Source of the DNA: Lysobacter_K koreensis
GTDB lineage: Bacteria; Pseudomonadota; Gammaproteobacteria; Xanthomonadales; Xanthomonadaceae
DNA length: 64,000 bases
Direction of reading: 5' to 3'
Assembly: GCF_042677045.1 (NCBI RefSeq)
Contig: NZ_JBHTIH010000003.1
Span: 1 to 64,000 of the forward strand
In this document: positions 57,124 to 64,000 of the stretch, one piece after another
Numbering within the stretch: position 1 is the stretch's first letter
How the letters are laid out: each line of letters opens with the position of its first letter
Notes under the pieces: model-generated
Seen by the model: the letters and a program-made list of their open reading frames with translations, nothing else
Told to the model about the DNA's origin: nothing
Databases searched by the model: none
Program-made: the position numbers and the translations under genes

Positions 57124-58968
57124 TCAAGGGCCAGTGGGCGTCGCGCCATTCGTTGCCGCGATCTCGCCGAGCACGCCCTCGCCTTGGTCGGCGTTGAACA
57201 GTTCCTCCAGTTCGCGGCGTGCGTCCTGGCTCGACTGCAGCAGCGCGTCGTCGTCGTCGTGCACCAGGTACTGCGCGTCGAGCAGGCGCTGGTCGTGCTC
57301 GCGGAAGCGCTCGGCGTGGTCGCGCGCAACGTCCGCCGGCAGTCCCAGTTCGGCCAGCACCGCCTCGCCCAGACGCAGGCTGCTGTGGAACGTCTCGCGC
57401 ATGGCCTTCACGCCCAGGTCCATCAGCTGCCACGCGTGGCGGCGATCGCGCGCGCGCGCGAACACGCTGGCGTCCGGGTACAGCCGGCGGATCACGCGCA
57501 CGGTGCGCAGGTTTTCCTCGACCCCGCCGATCGCGACCACGAACACCTTGACCTGCGCCGCGCCGGCCGAGCGCAGCAGCTCCGGCCGCGCCGGGTCGCC
57601 GTAGTACACCGGGTTGCCGAAGCGGCGCACGAAATCGACCTGATCGGCGCTGTGCTCGATCGCGATGAACGGCGTCTTCTGCGCGACCAGCAGGCGCGCG
57701 ACGATCTGGCCGAAGCGGCCGAAGCCGGCGATCAGCACCTGCGGGTGGTGGTCGGGGATCGCGTCGAACGCGCGCGGCGGTTTCGGCGCGGGATTGGCGG
57801 CGAGCAGCCGCGCGATCGCGATCAGCAGCAGCGGCGTCAGCGCCATCGATACGCCGACCACCGCCACCAGCCGGTCGCGCATCGCATCGTCGATCAGCCC
57901 GGCGCTCAGCGCCTCGCCGAACACCACAAATGCGAACTCGCCGCCCAGCGCCAGCACCGCGCCCAGTTGCAGCGCTTCGCGCCGGTCGAGCCCGCCCGGG
58001 CGCAGCCCGACCGCGAACAGGATCGCGAACTTCACGCCCATCAGCACCACCACCAGCGCGGCGATCAGCCCCGGTTCGGACAGCACCCGCTGCAGGTCGA
58101 TGCTCATGCCCACGGCCATGAAGAACAGACCCAGCAGCAGGCCCTTGAACGGGTCGATCTGCGCCTCGAGCTCGTGGCGGAATTCCGAATCGGCCAGCAG
58201 CACGCCGGCCAGGAACGCGCCCAGGCCGGCCGACAACCCGGCCAGCTGCATGATCCAGGCCGCGCCGAGCACGGTCAGCAGCGCCGCGCCGGTGAACACC
58301 TCGGGCATCTGGGTGCGCGCGACCGCGCGGAACACCTGGCGCAGCACGATCCGGCCGCCGACCACCACCACCGCGATCGCGCCCAGCGCCTTGGCCACCG
58401 CCTCCCAGCCCAGGCCGCCGCCCTCGGCCGAATGCGCCTGGCCGAGCAGCGGGATCGCCGCCAGCAGCGGGATCGCGGCCAGGTCCTGGAACAGCAGGAT
58501 CGCGAACGCCAGCCGCCCGTGATCGGTGGTCAGGGATTTGCGTTCGGACAGCAACTGCAGGCCGACCGCGGTCGACGACAGCGCGAGGCCGAGCCCGACC
58601 ACCAGCGCCGCTTTCCAGCCCAGCGCCTCGGTCGACAGCACACCGCCGAACATCGCCAGCGCCCCGAGCGCGAGCGCGCTGAGCAGCACCTGCGCGCCGC
58701 CGGCGCCGAACACAGGCTTGCGCATCACCTTCAGGCGCGCCGGCGACAGCTCCAGGCCGATCACGAACAGCATCATCACCACGCCGATCTCGGACGCGGC
58801 CAGCACCGGCTCGGCGTTGCGCACCACGCGCAAGCCGTACGGCCCCAGCACCACGCCCGCGGCCAGGTAGCCGAGCACCGCGCCCAGCCCGAAGCGCCGG
58901 AACACCGGCACCGCGATCACCGCGGCGAGCAAAAACACCAAAGCCAGTTCGAGACCGCCGCCGTGCAT
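57124..58968 (-). CDS. KefB/KefC-type potassium:proton antiporter
   Basis: 614 residues. Twelve or so N-terminal helices with RRFGLGAVLGYLAAGVVLGPYGLRVV, EIGVVMMLFVIGLELSPARL, LGLALSSTAVGLQLL and LLFQDLAAIPLLAAIPLL; then a TrkA-N/RCK domain from about 405 (HHPQVLIAGFGRFGQIVARLLVAQK ... EHSADQVDFVRRFGNPVYYGDPARPELL) and a C-terminal tail rich in acidic residues. In E. coli this family is gated by glutathione and its adducts. Here the gene is alone with no KefF/KefG partner. Works in the inner membrane for electrophile or pH stress protection. Confidence 0.92.
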   Translation of the reverse strand: MHGGGLELALVFLLAAVIAVPVFRRFGLGAVLGYLAAGVVLGPYGLRVVRNAEPVLAASEIGVVMMLFVIGLELSPARLKVMRKPVFGAGGAQVLLSALALGALAMFGGVLSTEALGWKAALVVGLGLALSSTAVGLQLLSERKSLTTDHGRLAFAILLFQDLAAIPLLAAIPLLGQAHSAEGGGLGWEAVAKALGAIAVVVVGGRIVLRQVFRAVARTQMPEVFTGAALLTVLGAAWIMQLAGLSAGLGAFLAGVLLADSEFRHELEAQIDPFKGLLLGLFFMAVGMSIDLQRVLSEPGLIAALVVVLMGVKFAILFAVGLRPGGLDRREALQLGAVLALGGEFAFVVFGEALSAGLIDDAMRDRLVAVVGVSMALTPLLLIAIARLLAANPAPKPPRAFDAIPDHHPQVLIAGFGRFGQIVARLLVAQKTPFIAIEHSADQVDFVRRFGNPVYYGDPARPELLRSAGAAQVKVFVVAIGGVEENLRTVRVIRRLYPDASVFARARDRRHAWQLMDLGVKAMRETFHSSLRLGEAVLAELGLPADVARDHAERFREHDQRLLDAQYLVHDDDDALLQSSQDARRELEELFNADQGEGVLGEIAATNGATPTGP

Positions 58969-59077
58969 GCACCACCTCCGTGGCCGCGATTATGGTCCCT
59001 GTCGCCGGCCGCGACCGGCTCGCGGTGCAGATCGTGCCCGGCTATGCTCCGCCGACATCACCACAGGGAAACGTGTC

Positions 59078-59920
59078 ATGGGGAAGCGGTTGTGGATGGG
59101 ACTGGTACTGGCCTGCTGCGCCGGCGCTGCGTGGGCCAATGGACCGGCCGCGGTGCGCAAGCAGATCGAGTCGAGCCTGTTGGTCGAAGGTTCGATCGAC
59201 ATCAACGCCGACGGCAGCGTCGCCGGGTACGCGCTTGAGCGCGAAGCGGAGTTGCCCAAGGGCGTGGTCGGGGTGATCGGCGCGGCGGTGCCGCACTGGC
59301 GCTTCGAGCCGGTCGCGCTGGGCGACGGCAAGGTTCGCGCGCGCACCAACATGAGCCTGCGGCTGGTGGCGAAGCAGCTCGACAAGGACAGCTTCACCCT
59401 GCAAATTCGCGGCGCGCAGTTCGCACAGCCGGAACGTCCAGGCGAGTTCGTCAGCAGCAATGGGCTGCCACCGCCGGTGTACCCGTCGGAGCTCGGTGGC
59501 CGTGGCATTGGCGGCGTCGTCTACGTGGTGGCGAAAGTCGGGCGCGATGGGCGCGTCGACGACGTGGTGTCTGAGCAGGTGAACCTGTTCACCATCGGCA
59601 ACGTTCGCGAGATGGCCCATTGGCGCGAGCTGCTGGTGCGCGCCACGCTCACCGGCGCGCGGCGCTGGACATTCAATCCGCCGACCAGGGGCGAAGATGC
59701 GGATGACTCACATTGGCTGGTGCGGGTCCCGGTCAGCTACACCCCCTATGGGCATCGCGAGCCCAAGTACGGCGAGTGGCAGGCCTACATTCCCGGGCCG
59801 CACATGGGCAACCCGTGGCACAGCGAAAAGTCCGGCATCAGCGCCGATGCGGTTGCCGGCGGCGGTGTCTACCCGCTCGACGGCGGTCCCCGCCTGCTGA
59901 CGCCGCTGGGTGGCAGCTGA
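59078..59920 (+). CDS. Exported TonB-C-like periplasmic protein
   Basis: 280 residues from ATG 59078. Signal peptide about 1-20 (WMGLVLACCAGAAWA). A middle section GLPPPVYPSELGGRGIGGVVYVVAKVGRDGRVDDVVSEQVN resembles the start of a TonB C-terminal domain (P.YP..a...g..G.V.v.v.v..dG.v.dv). It lacks an N-terminal TonB anchor and Pro-rich linker, so it is not a true energy transducer but a soluble relative as found in several copies in xanthomonads. The last 60 residues are Gly/Pro rich and ordered motifs are not seen. It shares the bidirectional terminator with rho. Confidence 0.75.
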   Translation: MGKRLWMGLVLACCAGAAWANGPAAVRKQIESSLLVEGSIDINADGSVAGYALEREAELPKGVVGVIGAAVPHWRFEPVALGDGKVRARTNMSLRLVAKQLDKDSFTLQIRGAQFAQPERPGEFVSSNGLPPPVYPSELGGRGIGGVVYVVAKVGRDGRVDDVVSEQVNLFTIGNVREMAHWRELLVRATLTGARRWTFNPPTRGEDADDSHWLVRVPVSYTPYGHREPKYGEWQAYIPGPHMGNPWHSEKSGISADAVAGGGVYPLDGGPRLLTPLGGS

Positions 59921-59967
59921 TCTGCACATGGGACGGGGAACGCCTTCGGCTCAATCCTCCCCGCAAA

Positions 59968-59998
59968 GAAAAACGCCCCGCATTCGCGGGGCGTTTTT
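59968..59998. terminator. Bidirectional terminator between the TonB-C-like gene and rho
   Basis: AAAAACGCCCCGC, a short ATTC loop and GCGGGGCGTTTTT form a perfect 13-base hairpin with an A-run and T-run on either side, so it terminates transcripts in both directions. It is about 50 bases from the plus-strand stop and 20 bases from the rho stop. Confidence 0.95.
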
Positions 59999-60018
59999 GT
60001 TACGGCGCTTGAACGCGC

Positions 60019-61824
60019 CTAGCGCTTCATCGAGCTGAAGAACTCGTCGTTCGACTTGGTCGCCTTCATCTTGTCGAGAAGGAATTCCATCGCGCCGATC
60101 TCGTCCATGCCGTGCAGCAGCTTGCGCAGGATCCAGATCTTCTGCAGCAACTCCGGCTCGATCAGGTAGTCCTCGCGGCGGGTGCCGGAGCGGTTGATGT
60201 CGATCGCCGGGTAGACGCGCTTCTCGGCGATGCGGCGGTTGAGGTGCACTTCCGAGTTGCCGGTGCCCTTGAACTCCTCGTAGATCACCTCGTCCATCTT
60301 GCTGCCGGTGTCGATCAGCGCGGTGGCGATGATGGTCAGGCTGCCGCCTTCCTCGACGTTGCGGGCCGCGCCGAAGAAGCGCTTCGGCCGGTGCAGCGCG
60401 TTGGCGTCGACGCCGCCGGACAGCACCTTGCCCGAGCTGGGCAGGACGTTGTTGTAGGCGCGCGCGAGGCGGGTGATCGAGTCGAGCAGGATCACCACGT
60501 CGCGCTTGTGCTCGACCAGGCGCTTGGCGCGCTCGATCACCATCTCGGCGACCTGCACGTGGCGGCCGGCGGGCTCGTCGAACGTCGAGCTGATCACCTC
60601 GCCGCGCACGGTGCGCTGCATGTCGGTGACTTCCTCGGGACGCTCGTCGATCAGCAGCACGATCAGGTGCACGTCGGGATGGTTGTGGGTGATGGCGGTG
60701 GCCATCTGCTGCATCATCATCGTCTTGCCGGCTTTCGGCGGCGACACGATCAGCGCGCGCTGGCCCTTGCCCTGCGGCGCCATCAGGTCGAGGATGCGGC
60801 CGGTGATGTCCTCGGTCGACCCGTCGGCGCGCTCAAGCTTGAACTTGCGGCGCGGGAACAGCGCGGTCAGGTTCTCGAACAGCACCTTGTTCTTCGACGC
60901 CTCGATCGGCTCGCCGTTGATGGTGTCGACGATCGACAGCGCGAAGTAGCGCTCGCCGTCCTTCGGGAAGCGGATGCGGCCGGACAGGTGGTCGCCGGTG
61001 CGCAGGTTGAAGCGGCGGATCTGGCTCGGCGAGATGTAGGTGTCGTCCGGGCCGGCCAGGTAGGACGCCTCGGCCGCGCGCAGGAAGCCGAAGCCGTCGG
61101 GCAGGATCTCCAGCACGCCGTCGGCGGCGACGCCTTCGCCGTGACGCGTGAGCACCTTCAGCACGGCAAAGATCACGTCCTGCTTGCGGGCGCGGGCGAC
61201 GCCTTCGTGGATCTGCAGCTGCTCGGCGATGTCGAGCAGCTTGGCCGCCGGCATCCGCTTGAGGTCGCCTAGCGAGTAGACCGGGAAGCCCTCGGGCACG
61301 TTCGGGTGCGGGCGCGGGATGAACGGCTCGTTGCCGGCGTCGTCCTGCATGCCGCCTTCGCGCGGGCGGCCACCACCGCCACCGCCGCCGCGTTCGCGGT
61401 CACGGCGGTTGCGGAAGCGGTCGCGTTTGCTGTTGCCGCCGCCGCCGCGGTCGAAGCCGCCGTCGCGCGGGGCGTCGCCGCCTTCGCCGGCCTGGGCGTT
61501 GCCGCCGGGCTGGCGGTCAGCCTGGTTTCGATCGGCCTGGTTGCGGTCGGGTTGCTGGCGATCGGCCTGCTGGCGATCCGGATTGCCGCCGTTGCGCGGC
61601 TGGCCGCCGGGCTGGCCGCCTTGCGGGTTGCCGGCCGGGGCGGGCGCGTTGCCTACGCTCTGCGAGGGTGCGGGTGCGGGTGCGCTCGGTGCCGGCGGTG
61701 CGGCCGGTGCCGAAGGCGCGTGAGATTCGGAGCTGGCGGCCGGAGCGGCGTCGCGCTTGGCGACGCGCGGCTTGCGCACGCGCTTCTCGGCGATATCGCC
61801 AGCGTCGGGGGTGTTATCGGACAA
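60019..61824 (-). CDS. rho: Transcription termination factor Rho with long disordered N-terminus
   Basis: 601 residues against 419 for E. coli Rho. The conserved enzyme starts near residue 185 (YSLGDLKRMPAAKLLDIAEQLQI). The RNA-binding primary site has GFGFLRAAEASYLAGPDDTYISPSQIRRFNLRTGDHLSG; Walker A is SPPKAGKTMMMQ and the Walker B region is VVILLDSITRLARAYN; R and Q loops are also complete, so the hexameric RNA-dependent ATPase is expected to work normally. The first 175 residues are disordered: Ala/Pro rich, then a repeated QADRQQPDRNQADRNQADRQ stretch (near 85-105), then Gly/Arg rich (RNRRDRERGGGGGGGRPREGG). A long 5' region without gene (61825-62060) precedes it, as fits autoregulated rho. 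Confidence 0.96.
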   Translation of the reverse strand: MSDNTPDAGDIAEKRVRKPRVAKRDAAPAASSESHAPSAPAAPPAPSAPAPAPSQSVGNAPAPAGNPQGGQPGGQPRNGGNPDRQQADRQQPDRNQADRNQADRQPGGNAQAGEGGDAPRDGGFDRGGGGNSKRDRFRNRRDRERGGGGGGGRPREGGMQDDAGNEPFIPRPHPNVPEGFPVYSLGDLKRMPAAKLLDIAEQLQIHEGVARARKQDVIFAVLKVLTRHGEGVAADGVLEILPDGFGFLRAAEASYLAGPDDTYISPSQIRRFNLRTGDHLSGRIRFPKDGERYFALSIVDTINGEPIEASKNKVLFENLTALFPRRKFKLERADGSTEDITGRILDLMAPQGKGQRALIVSPPKAGKTMMMQQMATAITHNHPDVHLIVLLIDERPEEVTDMQRTVRGEVISSTFDEPAGRHVQVAEMVIERAKRLVEHKRDVVILLDSITRLARAYNNVLPSSGKVLSGGVDANALHRPKRFFGAARNVEEGGSLTIIATALIDTGSKMDEVIYEEFKGTGNSEVHLNRRIAEKRVYPAIDINRSGTRREDYLIEPELLQKIWILRKLLHGMDEIGAMEFLLDKMKATKSNDEFFSSMKR

Positions 61825-62017
61825 GCGGGAATTCCTCGCTAAGCGGCGAGCGCTCGCGTCAGGCGAGCGGGACGTCTGGGGACGTGGTTATCAAGAGGGG
61901 CGCGGCGCCGAGTGGACCACCGGGGGCGCCGGGTAGCGCGAAACTAGCATCGCCACCGCGCCGCGGCAAGCGCGACCGGCAAGTCTGTTCACGTTGCCAC
62001 GCGGGCCTTGCAGAGGA

Positions 62018-62048
62018 TTTGTCGCCCGCCACCGCGGCGGGCGACAAA
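62018..62048. repeat. Perfect hairpin between trxA and rho
   Basis: TTTGTCGCCCGCC (62018-62030) pairs with GGCGGGCGACAAA (62036-62048) with a five-base loop, 13 bases downstream of the trxA stop on the minus strand. No T-tract follows, so it may be a transcript-end stabilising stem or a Rho-dependent stop region rather than a classic terminator. The remaining 61825-62017 stretch shows nothing more. Confidence 0.7.
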
Positions 62049-62060
62049 CCCGGGTGGCGC

Positions 62061-62387
62061 TCAGAGCGCCTTGTCGATCATCTGGCTCAACTGGGCCTTG
62101 CCGACCGCGCCGATCTGGGTGTCCTGCACCTGGCCGCCCTTGAACAGCAGCAGCATCGGGATCGAGCGCACGTGGTACTTCATCGCGGTGGCGCGGTTGT
62201 GGTCGACGTTGACCTTCACGATCTTCGCCTTGCCGTGGTACGCCTCGGCCAGCTCGTCCAGTGCCGGCGCGATCATCTTGCACGGGCCGCACCATTCGGC
62301 CCAGAAGTCGACCAGGACCGGCTCGGCCGACTGCAGCACGGCGGCGTCGAAATCGGCATCGCCGACATGCATCACTTTTTCGCTCAC
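62061..62387 (-). CDS. trxA: Thioredoxin
   Basis: 108 residues, the standard thioredoxin-1 length. Active site WAEWCGPCKMIAPALDELA, with the cis-Pro in VRSIPMLLLFKGG. Reduces protein disulfides in the cytoplasm and donates electrons to ribonucleotide reductase. GTG at 62387 is taken as start since AGGAG lies seven bases upstream; ATG 62372 would cut five residues and leaves the ribosome site too far away. It lies between rho on the same strand and rhlB divergently, the usual xanthomonad order. Confidence 0.96.
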   Translation of the reverse strand: MSEKVMHVGDADFDAAVLQSAEPVLVDFWAEWCGPCKMIAPALDELAEAYHGKAKIVKVNVDHNRATAMKYHVRSIPMLLLFKGGQVQDTQIGAVGKAQLSQMIDKAL

Positions 62388-62640
62388 GGGGGGCTCCTGC
62401 GTGTGGCGGGTGGGGTGCGACCGCCGGGCGGCGGGCGCCGCGGGCGATGGCGTGGGAATACGGGATGGGGATAAGGGTAAACTGGGGCGTTTCGCGGCGG
62501 CTTCAATGGGCGCTGCGCCTGTGGTCAGGACGAAACTGACCGACCCCGGCAGTCTGCATTTGCCGACGCCACCCACGCAAGCGCGGCCCCACATTGACAT
62601 GTGCTGCGCGCGGGCCCCCAGTAAAAAGATGAATGACCGC

Positions 62641-64000
<1,360 letters not shown>

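Noticed and set aside
62018..62048. Factor-independent terminator of trxA
   Set aside because: The hairpin is perfect but no T-tract follows on the minus strand.

Overview
The window is high-GC, densely packed DNA from a gammaproteobacterium, most likely family Xanthomonadaceae (Lysobacter, Luteimonas or Xanthomonas side). The evidence is a xanthomonadin-type aryl polyene gene cluster with a XanB2-like chorismatase, the rho / trxA / rhlB neighbourhood, a Mg-type HemB, DUF2782 beside polA with an sX13-like small RNA behind it, and xanthomonad-style palindromic intergenic repeats. I see no tRNA, rRNA, CRISPR array or prophage.

Layout. 1-2160: the 3' end of an unidentified gene, then a short run of integron gene cassettes (three attC-like sites around a DUF6602 gene and a small membrane protein gene) with no integrase in view. 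2165-8408: hemB; an incomplete peptide-type ABC importer (one permease plus a double ATPase); a secreted zinc metalloprotease coupled to a small secreted partner; a small membrane protein. 8494-24675: the aryl polyene cluster. One block runs right (ACP, membrane protein, two hotdog dehydratases, acyltransferase, LolA-like carrier, two tiny coupled ORFs, MMPL exporter, FabG). A left-running arm holds xanB2 and a flavin halogenase-like gene. A second left-running operon holds the ketosynthase pair, a glycosyltransferase, a second halogenase-like protein and a cation/proton antiporter.

24770-36432: a YdcF-like protein, a DUF885 protein and an S9 peptidase, two SDRs, and a group pairing an APH-fold kinase with an acyl-CoA dehydrogenase in the manner of ACAD10/11, preceded by a saccharopine-dehydrogenase-like reductase; then a gluzincin-like protein. 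36690-46957: uvrD; an ECF42-type sigma factor operon with its YCII/DGPF and VOC partners and a candidate autoregulatory promoter; DUF2782; polA with the small RNA; DUF421; hemF. 47063-53135: a MEDS-domain protein, a second S9 peptidase, a cytochrome bd-type (CIO-like) oxidase and YcgL. 53128-64000: a very large ankyrin-repeat membrane protein, a RAYT transposase inside its own REP palindromes, a KefB/C antiporter, a TonB-C-like periplasmic protein, rho with a long disordered N-terminus, trxA and the 5' part of rhlB.

Together the aryl polyene genes would supply 3-/4-hydroxybenzoate starter (XanB2), extend it with the KS/KR/DH set on an ACP, halogenate it, and acylate and export the product through the acyltransferase, LolA-like and MMPL proteins. 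Several families of short inverted repeats sit between genes and in three places supply the stop codon or C-terminus of a neighbouring gene. The observations most worth following up are the cassette array, the REP-RAYT unit with its dispersed copy, the tandem mini-ORFs inside the aryl polyene operon, the ECF42 promoter, and the sX13-like RNA.
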